NCBI RefSeq assembly: GCF_012769535.1
Contig: NZ_CP046565.1
Location: forward strand, 944,501 to 1,008,500
Reading direction: 5' to 3'
Origin: Methylococcus geothermalis
GTDB taxonomy: Bacteria > Pseudomonadota > Gammaproteobacteria > Methylococcales > Methylococcaceae
Length of the DNA: 64,000 nt
Shown: positions 1 to 9,085 of the stretch, piece by piece
How the letters are laid out: each line of letters opens with the position of its first letter
How positions within the stretch are numbered: the stretch's first letter is position 1
The notes under the pieces: generated by a model
Told to the model about the DNA's origin: nothing
Databases searched by the model: none
The model's input: only the letters and a program-made list of their open reading frames with translations
Position numbers and translations under genes: made by a program

Positions 1-80
1 GTGTCTGGTGAAAGCCCGTCTGCTTCTGCTGCCAGCGCTCGTGCCAAAAGTCAGGGTCCATGGCCCGCGAATTTCCGCAC

Positions 81-425
81 TCAGTCCGGCCGGCGGTCCG
101 GATAGACCCCTTTCGGGTTGTAGCCGTAGACGCCGAACGGGCGGGAGAAAGTAAACGCCGCCGGTCCTACCACCAGGGCATCACCGGCCTTGCGGAAGGC
201 ATCGTGGGGCTCGGCTGCCGAGGCAATGCCGGTCAAGGGGCTGGTGGCCAGGAACAGCGCCGTGCCGACGATCGTGGCCACCAGTCCGACCGGCCGCATG
301 ACCAGGACTTCGTTGAGTACTTCGATGAAGCTCATGGGCCCTTTCAGCGTGTTGGGTCCCATGGCGGCGGAATTCTGGGCGGTCACGAGGGCCAGGCACA
401 GCAGGAGGAGGCGCAGGGTTTTCAT
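81..425 (-). CDS. Small exported protein, function unknown
   Basis: A 114-residue protein that I do not recognise. It begins with a typical signal peptide (basic MKTLR, a Leu-rich core, then a small-residue AQNSAA region) and has one more hydrophobic stretch around residues 40-60 (PVGLVATIVGTALFLATSPL). This suggests an exported or membrane-anchored product. The C-terminal third is Gly/Tyr/Pro rich (VYGYNPKGVYPD). I chose the ATG that puts the signal peptide at the N-terminus; an in-frame ATG six codons upstream (443) is also possible, and neither has a strong ribosome site. It lies downstream of a Tat-exported DUF882 gene on the same strand, which may be coincidence. Function is not inferred. 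Confidence 0.7.
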   Translation of the reverse strand: MKTLRLLLLCLALVTAQNSAAMGPNTLKGPMSFIEVLNEVLVMRPVGLVATIVGTALFLATSPLTGIASAAEPHDAFRKAGDALVVGPAAFTFSRPFGVYGYNPKGVYPDRRPD

Positions 426-557
426 GCGTTGACGAGTGTCCATTCCAAAGGTGAGCAAACCCTCTCGTCCCGCGGCTGGCTGAGCAGGGCGCCGGCGGCC
501 GTACGTTGGGTCACGCATAGTGTGCGCAAGCGAGTCCGGCCTGTCCAGCCGAAGACC

Positions 558-1145
558 TTACCAAGAGCGGATGCGTCCAGTGTCCAGATGGACGAAATCG
601 GCAAGCCGGTAATAGCCGACGCCGCCATACTGCAACGCCAGGGCGGTCTTGCGAAGCGTCCGGGTGCTGACGTCGCTCATCCGCAGATCGATCGCTTTAC
701 CTTCCATGTGCAGGCTGTGTTCCGCCACACCGTGGCTGTGCTTGCGCAGCATCCGGTTGGTTTCCGGGGCGCGATAGCCGGAAATGATTTCGAAGGTGCC
801 GTTGGAGCGGGTCAGCGCGGAGATCGCGTAGAGTATGTCGATAAGTCCCGGATCCATGGGATAGCTTTCGTCGACGTGATGGTCCCGGAGGAAGTGGCTG
901 AACTGCCGCAGGGTCCTGCGGTCGTAGTTTTGTTCCGGACAGCACACCAGGGTCATGTCTTCGCCGGTATGCTTGTTATAGAGATACAGAGTGCGCTCTT
1001 GGCTCAGGGAGTACGCGTGGGCGTCGAAGCTGGGGAGGAGAAGGGCTCCGGTTGCGGCGATGCCCACCCGGGCGAGAAAACTGCGGCGGCTGAGATTGGG
1101 TTCGGAGGCGCGCATGGGCGTGCGCAAGGACGGATTGAATCCCAT
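558..1145 (-). CDS. Tat-exported DUF882 (YcbK-like, peptidase M15-fold) protein
   Basis: A 195-residue protein with a twin-arginine signal (SRRSFLARVG around residues 19-28, followed by a hydrophobic AATGALLLPS stretch). The mature part carries the zinc-peptidase M15/DUF882 signature: SGYRAPETN, then HSLHMEGKAIDLR, then VHLDTG near the C-terminus. These supply the two His and the Asp of a Zn site as in D-Ala-D-Ala carboxypeptidases and YcbK. The family is thought to act on periplasmic peptidoglycan; the exact substrate is unknown. The start at 1145 has AGGGG a few bases upstream; a second ATG ten codons in would also keep the Tat motif. Confidence 0.88.
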   Translation of the reverse strand: MGFNPSLRTPMRASEPNLSRRSFLARVGIAATGALLLPSFDAHAYSLSQERTLYLYNKHTGEDMTLVCCPEQNYDRRTLRQFSHFLRDHHVDESYPMDPGLIDILYAISALTRSNGTFEIISGYRAPETNRMLRKHSHGVAEHSLHMEGKAIDLRMSDVSTRTLRKTALALQYGGVGYYRLADFVHLDTGRIRSW

Positions 1146-1395
1146 TATGACCCCTATCGGTAGTGGAACATCGGTAATGACAGGGTGCGGAAAAAGCCGC
1201 TGCCGCTCGTTTTCGGCGGAGCCGTCGGCAGTGGCTTTTGCGACATCCTGGTGGCCCAACCGGCGCAATCGACCGCACACACATCGGGCAAAGGCCAAAC
1301 TGTAAGCGCTAAGAATGCCCGAAATCAACCCTTGACATGTTGTGAGACCGTTTCAACCGGCTGTCCGGAGGGGAAAACATGCGGTTCCGGAAGGT

Positions 1396-2079
1396 TTAGA
1401 AGAGTTCCGGCTGGATGGCGTCAAAGTCCGGGCCATTGGGATGATCGCTCGTCGTCGCTCCGCCTTCCCGAACCAGCAGGAAGGTTTTGAAGCCCGCTTC
1501 CCTGGCGGCATTCAGCTCGCCTTCGACATCCGAGAGGAACAGGATTTCCTCCGGCGGCAGGCCCATTTGCCGGGCAATGTCACGGTAGGCATCGGGCGCC
1601 TGCTTCGCGCCGATACGGGTGTCGAAGTAACCGGAAAACAGCGGCTTGAGATCGCCGAAGCGGGTATGGCCGAACAGCAGTTGCTGGGCATGGACCGAGC
1701 CGGAGGAGAACACATACAGGCCGATGCCCTGTTCATGCCAGGCTTTGAGCCGTCGCACGGCGTCTTCGTACACGTGCCCGAAAAAATCGCCGTTGCGGTA
1801 GCCCTCCTCCCAGATCAGACCCTGAATAGCCTTGAGCGGCGTGACCTTGCGGTCTTCGTCGATCCAGCGGACGAGCTGGGCGATGACGCCTTCATCGTCC
1901 AACGAAGCGTCTCCTGCCGCCGCTCTGGCGTCGGCGAGGAGGCCCCGGACGGTGTCGTCGCCGGCGCGGCTGCGGACGAAATCCGCCATTCGGGCGCGGG
2001 CATAGGGAAACAGCGTTTCTTTCACGAAGGACAGGGAGGAGGTCGTGCCCTCGATGTCGGTGAGAATCGCCCGGATCAT
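1396..2079 (-). CDS. mtnC: Enolase-phosphatase E1 (methionine salvage)
   Basis: A bifunctional HAD-family enzyme of the methionine salvage pathway. It enolises 2,3-diketo-5-methylthiopentyl-1-phosphate and then dephosphorylates it to the acireductone. The N-terminus has the HAD nucleophile motif in the MtnC form (LTDIEGTTSS), with motif II in YVFSSGS and motif III/IV in FLSDVEGELNAAREAG. At 227 residues it is full length for the family. Its ATG overlaps the stop of mtnD by 4 bases, so it is the last gene of an mtnB-mtnD-mtnC operon. The start was chosen at MIRAILTDIEG because the HAD motif must lie at the N-terminus. Confidence 0.95.
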   Translation of the reverse strand: MIRAILTDIEGTTSSLSFVKETLFPYARARMADFVRSRAGDDTVRGLLADARAAAGDASLDDEGVIAQLVRWIDEDRKVTPLKAIQGLIWEEGYRNGDFFGHVYEDAVRRLKAWHEQGIGLYVFSSGSVHAQQLLFGHTRFGDLKPLFSGYFDTRIGAKQAPDAYRDIARQMGLPPEEILFLSDVEGELNAAREAGFKTFLLVREGGATTSDHPNGPDFDAIQPELF

Positions 2080-2636
2080 GCGAAAGCCTTCAGATAGTCT
2101 TCGAGCTTGGGAAACCGCTCGCCGATGTCGCTGCCGGTGAAATCCGCCACCCAGCCTTCCGGTGTGGTGAACAGCCGGATGCACTTCAGGCAGGGTTCGG
2201 CGCCCATGTCGAACCAATGGCGGGCGTTGGCCGGAACGCTCAGCAGGTCGCCCCGCTCGCACAGGATGCCATAGACCCGGTCGCCGGGATGCAGATAGAA
2301 CAGGCCGCGGCCTTCGACGAAGAAGCGCACCTCGAAGTCACTGTGGGTGTGCTCGCTCAGGAAGCGCGATCTCAATTCCTTCTTCTGCGGATGATCGGGG
2401 CCGACGCTGATGACGTCGGCCGATTCGAAACCGTATTTCGCCTTCAAGCGTTCGACCGAATCGGCGTAGGCCGCGAGGATCGTTTCCTGCTCGGCATCCG
2501 GTTCGAATGCCCGGCCCGCCCGCCAGCGCTCGAACAGGACGCCGATTTCAGCCAGCCGCTCCGCAATGGTGTCGCCGTCGCGGATGATCTCCGGCGCGGA
2601 GGTGCCGGACTCGGGGTGAATGGTCAGAAGGCTCAT
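2076..2636 (-). CDS. mtnD: Acireductone dioxygenase (methionine salvage)
   Basis: A cupin metalloenzyme (186 aa) that cleaves acireductone with O2, either to formate plus the methionine keto-acid (Fe form) or to the off-pathway CO-producing products (Ni form). The metal ligands are visible as HTHSDFE (two His and a Glu) and a distal His in NARHWFDMG. The surrounding sequence (VRFFVEGRGLFYLH, DLLSVPANARHW) is typical ARD. It sits between mtnB and mtnC with 4-base overlaps on both sides. The start at MSLLTIHPE was chosen because the residues further upstream do not resemble the family. Confidence 0.95.
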   Translation of the reverse strand: MSLLTIHPESGTSAPEIIRDGDTIAERLAEIGVLFERWRAGRAFEPDAEQETILAAYADSVERLKAKYGFESADVISVGPDHPQKKELRSRFLSEHTHSDFEVRFFVEGRGLFYLHPGDRVYGILCERGDLLSVPANARHWFDMGAEPCLKCIRLFTTPEGWVADFTGSDIGERFPKLEDYLKAFA

Positions 2637-3247
2637 CGGTTGACTCCGTGCATGCGGGTTTCCAGGTCGAAGAGGAATTCCAGCGCTTCCAGATGCCGCA
2701 ACGCATCGGCGACCGATTTTCCCCAAGTGTAGAAGCCGTGTCCGGCGATGAGGTAGGCCAGGATGTCGCCGTGCATCTCGATGTATTCCTCGACTTTCAG
2801 GGCGAGGCGGGGGATGTTCTGATCGTTGGGGAAAATCGGCACGGCGATCCTTGTCTCGTGAGTGTCGATGCCGGCCAGCGCCTTCAGCAGCTCGTAGTCC
2901 TCCAGGATCACTTCACCGGCGACCAGCCGCGACAGCAGGGTGGCGGCCGGCGAGTGCGGATGCAGCACGGCACCGGCATCCGGATAGCGCCGGTAGATGC
3001 CGGTGTGCAGCAGGGTCTCCGCCGAGGGCCTCCTGCCGTCGAGCGAACGGCCTTCGGCATCCACCAGCATGATGTCCTCGGGAAGCAGGCGGCCCTTAGG
3101 CCGGCCGGAAACCGTGATGGCGATTCGGCCGTCGCTCAGGCGCGCGGAAAGGTTGCCGCTGGTGGCGGGAACCCAGCCGCGGCTGTCCATGAAGCGGCCC
3201 GCATCGATCAGTTCGGCGGCGCGGGTTTGGAATTCGGTGTCGTGCAA
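2633..3247 (-). CDS. mtnB: Methylthioribulose-1-phosphate dehydratase
   Basis: A class II aldolase/adducin-fold zinc enzyme that dehydrates 5-methylthioribulose-1-phosphate, the first enzyme of the mtnB-D-C operon. Family signatures are ATSGNLSAR near residue 30, the zinc-binding LHPHSP, and a third His in IAGHGFYTWG. The start is uncertain. A TTG at 3247 (LHDTEFQTRA) gives 204 aa, the usual family length. An in-frame ATG at 3316 would add 23 residues that do not look like the family, and neither has a clear ribosome site. The mtnA isomerase and the nucleosidase are not in this window. Confidence 0.92.
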   Translation of the reverse strand: MHDTEFQTRAAELIDAGRFMDSRGWVPATSGNLSARLSDGRIAITVSGRPKGRLLPEDIMLVDAEGRSLDGRRPSAETLLHTGIYRRYPDAGAVLHPHSPAATLLSRLVAGEVILEDYELLKALAGIDTHETRIAVPIFPNDQNIPRLALKVEEYIEMHGDILAYLIAGHGFYTWGKSVADALRHLEALEFLFDLETRMHGVNR

Positions 3248-3376
3248 GATGGAAGTTCGCCGGAGGAAGTCGAGGTGGAATCTGCCGATTCTAGCGGCAC
3301 CGGCGGGCCGATTCAAAATCGCAGGGAGAAGGCTGCTTCTCGCCCGGTCGACTCCCTGCTCTTGCGGAAGGACGCT

Positions 3377-4312
3377 TCAGTGGTTGTGGTGCATCCCGGA
3401 CAGGTCCTGAGGCATGGGGGCGTCGGGCGTGGCGAGCACGAAGCCCCAACGTGATTCGGTGAAGCCGGAGAGCCCGACCAGCAGGGAGTGGAAATCGAAT
3501 CCGCTTTCGCTGGCCTTGAGGCCGCGATTGACCATCAGTATCCCCAGGATCAGCACGATGACGCCGGAGAACCGGACCAGCTTGGGTTTCAGGCCGGCCG
3601 AGATGAGCGCGGCGAACCAGCCGAAGCTGAGCATCACCGGCAGCGTGCCCAGGCCGAAAAAGAACATCAGGAGGGCGCCCTCGACCGGGCTGCCGGTGCC
3701 CGCGGCCATGATGTACATGGCTTGCAGCGGGCCGCAGATGATCATGAGGCCGTTGAGCAGGCCGATGACGAAAGGGCTGTGGGACTGCCTCGACTGTGTG
3801 CCGATGAAACGCAGCAGGAAGCCTGGGGTCTTGATCTGGAAATGGCTCAAGGCCGGCACCCAGCGCAGCATCCCCAAGCTGAACAGGATCAGGAACAGGC
3901 CGGCGGCGATGCCGATGGCTCCCCGAAGCACCGGCGAAAAGGAAAAAATCGATCCGATCAGGCCGAAAACCGCTCCGATGGTCGTGTAGGACAGGGTCTT
4001 GCCCGTGCCGTAAAGCAGGTGGGATAGGGGGGATGGTTTGCCGCCGCTGCCGGGTTGGGTGGCATAGGCCAGCACCAGCGCCCCGCACATTCCGACGCAA
4101 TGGAAACCGGTCAGAAGACCGGTCACAAACAGCAGCCAGTAGTTCATGTCGCGCCCGAGCGTCGGCATCTGGGCCAGAGCGCCCATGCGTTCGTCCAGGA
4201 AGAGGATCAGGATGACTCCTAAGATACCCAGGACAATCGCGCCCGGGCGTCTGAGCCAGGCGGAAGGACTCGCGATGGACTGTCGGTTCGCTGCGTTGGT
4301 CGAGTTCATGTT
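3377..4312 (-). CDS. TauE/SafE-like (DsbD-like) multi-pass membrane protein
   Basis: A polytopic inner-membrane protein (311 aa from the chosen ATG) with about seven hydrophobic segments. The motif TGFHCVGMCG, with paired Cys, is typical of the DsbD-like/sulfite-exporter-TauE group that often sits beside CcoI/FixI copper ATPases and cytochrome-oxidase maturation genes. The C-terminus ends in a His/Met-rich tail (MPQDLSGMHHNH) that could bind metal. A role in copper or thiol handling is inferred from the motif and the metal block just downstream. An upstream ATG at 4354 would add 14 residues. Confidence 0.82.
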   Translation of the reverse strand, partial: NMNSTNAANRQSIASPSAWLRRPGAIVLGILGVILILFLDERMGALAQMPTLGRDMNYWLLFVTGLLTGFHCVGMCGALVLAYATQPGSGGKPSPLSHLLYGTGKTLSYTTIGAVFGLIGSIFSFSPVLRGAIGIAAGLFLILFSLGMLRWVPALSHFQIKTPGFLLRFIGTQSRQSHSPFVIGLLNGLMIICGPLQAMYIMAAGTGSPVEGALLMFFFGLGTLPVMLSFGWFAALISAGLKPKLVRFSGVIVLILGILMVNRGLKASESGFDFHSLLVGLSGFTESRWGFVLATPDAPMPQDLSGMHHNH

Positions 4313-4472
4313 TCCGATCGGGTTGTGGTACGGACGAGGTGTGAGGACAGCCAAGAGGCCTCGGAAATTATAAGGCGTGCAGATTTTCTGCCAGTTTGTT
4401 CGGCGTCAAATCCGGCCGGATCCTCGGGCCTTGGTGAGAAGGGGGAAAGGACCGTGCCGCAAAAGTGCGTGA

Positions 4473-4497
4473 TATCACACAGATAGCCTGTGTGATA
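4473..4497. promoter_or_regulatory. Perfect 10-5-10 palindrome, candidate operator
   Basis: The half-sites TATCACACAG and CTGTGTGATA are exact inverted repeats separated by ATAGC. The palindrome lies between the divergent TauE/SafE-like gene and the 90-residue membrane protein gene, about 135 bases upstream of the latter. No T-run follows, so a dimeric-regulator site is more likely than a terminator. The halves resemble CRP-type TCACA/TGTGA elements but in the opposite orientation, so I do not assign a regulator. Confidence 0.5.
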
Positions 4498-4631
4498 CGC
4501 CATGCCTGCGCGTGTTCCCGCGCCGCGGCTGCACCGCCGATGCTTGTGAATCAAGCAGCTAAGCACTGGGCACGAATGTTGAAAAAGATTGTTTCGTCGC
4601 AGCATTCATTCTCATCAAGAGCGAGGCGAAC

Positions 4632-4904
4632 ATGAAAAACTCCCAGCTAGCCCATGTGAAACCCATCGAAAAGCCGAAAACGGTCCGCGCGCGGAAGCAG
4701 GATGCGCCGATCGGACCGCTGTTGATCGGCACCGGCCTCGCGTTCGCTTCATTGATCCTGGTGCCTGCGATTGCCACTCAGGTCGGCCTGGGAACCAGTC
4801 TGACCGGTGCTCTCCGAATCGCCCTCATGAAAGCTTCCAGCCGCGCCATTCGCGGCTCGGGCGACGGTGCCGAAGCTGCGACCATCAGCTTCAGCTGTCA
4901 CTGA
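4632..4904 (+). CDS. Small single-span membrane protein, function unknown
   Basis: A 90-residue protein with a basic N-terminal segment (KPIEKPKTVRARKQ), one hydrophobic span at about residues 27-55 (GPLLIGTGLAFASLILVPAI), then an amphipathic tail ending in SFSCH. I do not recognise the family. GAGCGAGG lies just upstream of the ATG. A strong intrinsic terminator follows 35 bases after the stop, so it is probably its own transcript, perhaps controlled by the palindrome upstream. Its position at the head of a metal-transport block suggests a related role, but nothing in the sequence proves it. Confidence 0.6.
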   Translation: MKNSQLAHVKPIEKPKTVRARKQDAPIGPLLIGTGLAFASLILVPAIATQVGLGTSLTGALRIALMKASSRAIRGSGDGAEAATISFSCH

Positions 4905-4938
4905 ATTTCCGTCCTCCGGCCGGCCATGCCGGCGTAGA

Positions 4939-4975
4939 CTCCGCAGGCCGTGCAAACCGCTGCGGAGCTTTTTAT
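4939..4975 (+). terminator. Intrinsic terminator after the 90-aa membrane protein gene
   Basis: The 8-bp stem CTCCGCAG/CTGCGGAG with a 13-base loop is followed by CTTTTTATTAT, the form of a Rho-independent terminator on the forward strand. Confidence 0.85.
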
Positions 4976-5026
4976 TATCTGCCTAGATTGATTGATTTTT
5001 CGTAAGAGACATCAAGGAGACGATGG

Positions 5027-5230
5027 ATGGACACCGAACCGCGTGTTTGTGACTTGTGCAGTCTGCCCGTGATTCCGCCGGGCTTTCCGCTGAATACGAC
5101 CAGCGGGCTCAAGGTCTTCTGCTGCGAAGGCTGCCAGGGCATTTACAGGATGCTTCACGAGGCCGACATCCTCGTCGAGGCTGCCGCCAGCCACGCGGAA
5201 GGGCCGGATTTACCTCATTCGAACAAATGA
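5027..5230 (+). CDS. Stand-alone Cys-rich metal-binding domain (ATPase-cat_bd type)
   Basis: A 67-residue protein carrying CDLC near residue 9 and VFCCEGCQGIY near residue 30. This Cys pattern is typical of the putative metal-binding domain that normally forms the extreme N-terminus of CcoI/FixI-type P1B ATPases. Here it is a separate small protein about 1.1 kb upstream of an ATPase whose own N-terminus lacks it. A role as a metal donor or sensor for that ATPase is inferred. AAGGAGA precedes the ATG at good spacing. Confidence 0.8.
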   Translation: MDTEPRVCDLCSLPVIPPGFPLNTTSGLKVFCCEGCQGIYRMLHEADILVEAAASHAEGPDLPHSNK

Positions 5231-5310
5231 CCGATAATCAGGGTCGGCTCTCGATCGCTCCGATGGGTGGGGCGTCGGAATGTTTGGCACAGTCAGCGAG
5301 GAACTAGATC

Positions 5311-5751
5311 ATGGCTCATGTACACGGCGGGAAGACGATGGCGGAAGCGGCAATGGGCGCGGGGGCGGCGAGGGCGATGGAGCATGGGATGGGGCCCATG
5401 ATGGCCGGCATGGAGGGCATGATGAATCACGGCGCAATGCAGGGCGCTCGCCACCTGGTCCAGTCATCGCACAACGTTGCCGCGGTCGCCAAGGGGGCGG
5501 CGGTAGGCGCCGCCGCGACGGCGGGGACGCATGCCGGCCGCTCGCTGTTCAAGCGGGTGTTCACCCATCCCCTGGTGCTGTTCGGCCTCGGCATGGCCGC
5601 AGGCTATTACATTCACAAATATCGCAAGGAGATCATCGGCTCGGCCATGAGCATCGCCGAGGGCGGCAAGGATTTCGTCCTTCAGCAGAGGGAAAATCTC
5701 GAGGATCTGCTGGCGGAACGCCAGGAAGGCTCCGAGCGCGGTGATACCTGA
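5311..5751 (+). CDS. His/Met-rich single-span protein of the metal-transport block
   Basis: A 146-residue protein. The first 50 residues are rich in Met, His, Gly and Ala (for example MEHGMGPMMAGMEGMMNHG), which suggests a Cu(I)-type soft-metal site. One hydrophobic span follows (HPLVLFGLGMAAGYYIHKY, about residues 86-105), and the C-terminus is a charged helix (QQRENLEDLLAERQEG). I cannot name a family. It lies between the Cys-rich metal-binding protein and the HMA-like protein in the same direction, so a role in delivering or sequestering copper at the membrane is inferred from composition and context only. Confidence 0.7.
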   Translation: MAHVHGGKTMAEAAMGAGAARAMEHGMGPMMAGMEGMMNHGAMQGARHLVQSSHNVAAVAKGAAVGAAATAGTHAGRSLFKRVFTHPLVLFGLGMAAGYYIHKYRKEIIGSAMSIAEGGKDFVLQQRENLEDLLAERQEGSERGDT

Positions 5752-5802
5752 CACGGTGGGCAAAAACGTACCGGCTGATCGCTATCGTCAGGTCTTGAGA
5801 CC

Positions 5803-6387
5803 ATGTCACTGAAAAAACAGATTATTTTGCGCTATAGCGGTGCCGGCCATGTGCGTTTCGATCTGCCGGCGGAGCTCTGCGAGGCCTCGGCGCGCGCTCA
5901 AATCGAGTCCGCTTTGCGTGCACTCGACGGCGTTTACCGGGTGAGCTTGTCGCCGGGCAGCCGCAAGCTCTCGGTACGATTCGACATCGCCGTGTGCGAC
6001 CTCAAGACCATCGGGCGGCGGCTGGCCCAGCTGGTCGATGCCGGCGTCGGGCAGGCCGGTCGGGTTCAGGGTGCCGTGAGCGTCTCGGTGGGCCGGCCTC
6101 TCGGTTGGCTGCGCCAAAAAGCGCAGGAGGCCGGCGAGACCCTGGCGGCCATGAAAATCGTCGCCCGGCGGACCATGAAAAATTCGCCCAAGCTGCTGAC
6201 GCCGGCGCGGGAAAGAGGATTCATAGAATTTTTCAACGACGTGCTGGTGCTCTATCTCATCAAGCTGCATTGGCACCTGATCACCCAGCACTGGCTCCGA
6301 CAGCCTCTTCGCTATCGCTATGAATGGATGGCGGTGTTCTACATGATTTTCCTTCTGGTCCGGTCGCGGCGTCCCCGTAATGTCTGA
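5803..6387 (+). CDS. HMA-like domain protein lacking CxxC
   Basis: A 194-residue protein. Residues about 5-80 resemble a heavy-metal-associated ferredoxin-like fold ([18 protein letters not shown], then [22 protein letters not shown]) but the metal-binding CxxC loop is absent. A long charged middle segment follows, and the C-terminus is one membrane-like stretch ending in basic residues ([16 protein letters not shown]). Its stop overlaps the ATPase start by 8 bases, which implies translational coupling. It may be an accessory or regulatory subunit of the ATPase; this is inferred from context. Confidence 0.8.
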   Translation: MSLKKQIILRYSGAGHVRFDLPAELCEASARAQIESALRALDGVYRVSLSPGSRKLSVRFDIAVCDLKTIGRRLAQLVDAGVGQAGRVQGAVSVSVGRPLGWLRQKAQEAGETLAAMKIVARRTMKNSPKLLTPARERGFIEFFNDVLVLYLIKLHWHLITQHWLRQPLRYRYEWMAVFYMIFLLVRSRRPRNV

Positions 6388-8878
6388 CGTTGCGGGTTCG
6401 GGGATTTCCACCCCTCGCGCCACGCCGGCGCCATTTGCCCATGCCTGGCCCCATCTCGAAGTCGTGCATGCCTTGCGGCGGCGCGTCCGGATCCAGGCGC
6501 CGGCGCTGCGCAAGGATCCGGAACGCTGCTACCTGTTGCAGATCCTGCTGCTCAAGCACTCCGGGGTGCGGTCGGTACGCGTCGCGGCGGACCTCGGTTC
6601 GGTGGCGATCCGCTTCAACCCGGATCAACTGCCGCGCGCGAACCTGCTGCAGGTGGCGGATCACCTGATCGCGAGCCTGGGGCGCCGCAAGCAGGCGCCG
6701 GAGGCGCTCGGCGGCGCCGGCAGTGAGGGGGGGCCGGTGCGCGAGTGGCAGTTCGCGATCGAAGGGATGACCTGCGTGTCCTGCGCGCTGCTCATCGAGA
6801 TGATGTTGAAACGGCAGCCGGGCATCCGCGACGTCTCCGTCAATTTCGCCACGGAAACCGCCACTGTCCGGGCCGTCCTCAGCCGCGACGCCGTCATGGC
6901 CGCCATCGCGCGGATCGGTTATCGGGCGCAGGCGGCCGACAGCATCGTCCAGCGCAAACTCATGGTGGCACGGGAAGCCGAGCGTCTGCGGCAGGCGCGC
7001 CGCCAGGCTCTGGTATCGGCGCTGCTCAGCGCCCCCGTCGTGGTGCTCGGCATGGTCATGCCGCACGGCCGCGTCTGGGCTTGGCTGAGCGCCATCCTGA
7101 CGACGCCGGTGGTACTCGGCAGCGGCCGCTCTTTTTTCTCCAAGGCATGGAGACTGGCGGCCCAGGGGACCGCCAACATGGATTCGCTGGTGGCATTGGG
7201 GGTCGGTGCCGCCTATGGTTCCAGCGTCGCGGCCTTGCTGACTCGGCGCGGTGAACTTTATTTCGAGGCCGCCGCCGCCATCGTGAGTTTCGTGCTGTAC
7301 GGCCGCTATCTGGAGGAAACCACCCGCGGCCGTGCCCATGAAGCGATCCGGCGCCTGCTCGACCTGCAACCCGCCACCGCCACCCTCCTCAGGGACGGCG
7401 AGGAATTCGAAGTGCCCGTCGAATCCCTGAAGGTGGGCGAGGTGGTGCGCGTGCGTCCGGGCGACCGTTTGCCGACGGACGGCGAAGTGCTTGCCGGCAC
7501 GTCCGGCGTCGACGAATCCATGGTGACCGGTGAAAGCGTTCCCGTGATCAAGCGGCCCGGCGACCGGGTGATCGGCGGCTGCGTCAATGGCACCGGGGCG
7601 CTCCAGGTGAGGGTCACGGCGGTCGGGGAGGATACGGTGCTGGCCGGCATCATCCACATGGTGGGACAGGCGCAGTCGTCGAAACTTCCGATCCAGAAGA
7701 CCGTGGATCGGGTGTCGGCGGTGTTCGTGCCGACGGTGCTGGTGATTTCGGCCGGCACGTTCATCGGCTGGACCTGGCTTGGCGCCCCGGTTGCCAGAGC
7801 ATTCGCCAACGCCATCGCGGTACTGCTGATCGCCTGTCCCTGCGCGCTCGGGCTGGCGACGCCGGCAGCCATCATGGTGGGAACGGGACAGGCTGCCCGC
7901 AAGGGCATTTTCATCCGCAATGGCGAAAGCCTGGAGATGGCGTCGAAGCTGACCGCCGTCGTGTTCGACAAGACCGGCACCATCACCGAGGGCAAGCCCG
8001 AAGTCACCGACATCGTCCGGTTTTCGCGGCTCGGAGAACCCCGCTTGCTCGGCCTGGCGGCGGCGGCGGAAATCGACTCCGAACATTTCCTGGCGCGAGC
8101 CATCGTGCGCAAGGCACAGGAGGCCGGCGCCGATTCCCTGGTTTCCCAAGAATTCGACAGTGTGCCGGGACGGGGGATCCGGGCCCGGATTGATCGCCGT
8201 GAGGTACTGATAGGCAATGCCGAATGGCTGGCGGAGGCCGGCATCGACCTTGCCGCTGCCCTGCAGGCGGCTTCGAGCCTGGCCGAGCAAGGCAAGACGC
8301 CGGTTTTCATGGCGCTGGACGGCAAGCTCGCGGCGGTTTTCGGCATTGCCGACCGCCCCCGTGAACTCGCGCGGACTGCCATCGAAAGGCTGCAGGACCT
8401 GAACGTCCGCACGCTGATGGTGACCGGCGACGTGGAGGCGGCCGCGCAACACATCGCGCAGCAGGTGGGCATTGCCGAGGTGACGGCCCGTGCCCGGCCC
8501 GAGCAGAAGCTGGAGATCATTCGCGCCCTGCAGGAGCAGGGAGAACGGGTGGGCATGATCGGCGACGGCGTCAACGATGCGCCCGCGCTGGCCGCGGCCG
8601 ACGTGAGTTTCGCCATAGGTAGCGGCACCGACGTGGCGATCCAGACCGCCGACATGATCATCAGCCAGGGCGATATCAGCCGGGTCGCGGACGGCATGGC
8701 GCTCAGCCAGTTCACACTGCGGGTCGTCCATCAGAATCTTGCCTGGGCGTTCGGCTACAATACGATCGCCATCCCGCTCGCAGTCATGGGGCGGTTGAGC
8801 CCGATGATCGCGGCGGGCGCCATGGCGTTCAGCTCGGTGTCCGTGGTGTTGAATTCCCTGCGCTTACAGCGGCAATAA
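6380..8878 (+). CDS. copA: Copper-type P1B-ATPase (CopA-like)
   Basis: A full-length heavy-metal-translocating P-type ATPase (832 aa). A degenerate HMA-like region without CxxC covers about residues 25-100. A normal HMA domain with GMTCVSC follows near residue 130. The membrane core includes the CPC motif ([10 protein letters not shown] near 485), the actuator TGES near 384, the phosphorylation site DKTGT near 530 and the hinge [15 protein letters not shown] near 728. CPC predicts Cu(I) or Ag(I) export. The gene overlaps the preceding HMA-like gene by 8 bases. The exact paralogue (CopA-type efflux versus CcoI-type cuproenzyme loading) cannot be settled here; the CcoI-like pieces upstream lean to the latter. 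Confidence 0.93.
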   Translation: MSDVAGSGISTPRATPAPFAHAWPHLEVVHALRRRVRIQAPALRKDPERCYLLQILLLKHSGVRSVRVAADLGSVAIRFNPDQLPRANLLQVADHLIASLGRRKQAPEALGGAGSEGGPVREWQFAIEGMTCVSCALLIEMMLKRQPGIRDVSVNFATETATVRAVLSRDAVMAAIARIGYRAQAADSIVQRKLMVAREAERLRQARRQALVSALLSAPVVVLGMVMPHGRVWAWLSAILTTPVVLGSGRSFFSKAWRLAAQGTANMDSLVALGVGAAYGSSVAALLTRRGELYFEAAAAIVSFVLYGRYLEETTRGRAHEAIRRLLDLQPATATLLRDGEEFEVPVESLKVGEVVRVRPGDRLPTDGEVLAGTSGVDESMVTGESVPVIKRPGDRVIGGCVNGTGALQVRVTAVGEDTVLAGIIHMVGQAQSSKLPIQKTVDRVSAVFVPTVLVISAGTFIGWTWLGAPVARAFANAIAVLLIACPCALGLATPAAIMVGTGQAARKGIFIRNGESLEMASKLTAVVFDKTGTITEGKPEVTDIVRFSRLGEPRLLGLAAAAEIDSEHFLARAIVRKAQEAGADSLVSQEFDSVPGRGIRARIDRREVLIGNAEWLAEAGIDLAAALQAASSLAEQGKTPVFMALDGKLAAVFGIADRPRELARTAIERLQDLNVRTLMVTGDVEAAAQHIAQQVGIAEVTARARPEQKLEIIRALQEQGERVGMIGDGVNDAPALAAADVSFAIGSGTDVAIQTADMIISQGDISRVADGMALSQFTLRVVHQNLAWAFGYNTIAIPLAVMGRLSPMIAAGAMAFSSVSVVLNSLRLQRQ

Positions 8879-9085
8879 GCCGCGTCCAGTTGTCCTCATG
8901 GCGCGATTCATCCGTGGATCGCCCATCGTCCTGGGCCTTAGCCCTTTCCGATTTTTTCCGGCCGTTCTGAATAGGGAATGCCTCTTCGGAGGCCATCGGA
9001 CGCCGTCATGGGATTCGAAACTGATTCGGAGACTGTGGGTGTTATGGTATATTTTGTTGCAAATATGCCTATGGTGAGGAATCAC

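Noticed and set aside
5311-5751. Magnetosome-protein (MamC-like) identity for the His/Met-rich membrane protein
   Set aside because: The Gly/Ala/Met-rich composition is suggestive only. No specific motif was recognised and the neighbours are copper genes.
6281-8731. An 816-codon minus-strand open frame opposite the copper ATPase
   Set aside because: It is an antisense shadow of a GC-rich gene: low-complexity His/Arg/Gly sequence with no domain, while the plus strand encodes a complete P1B ATPase.
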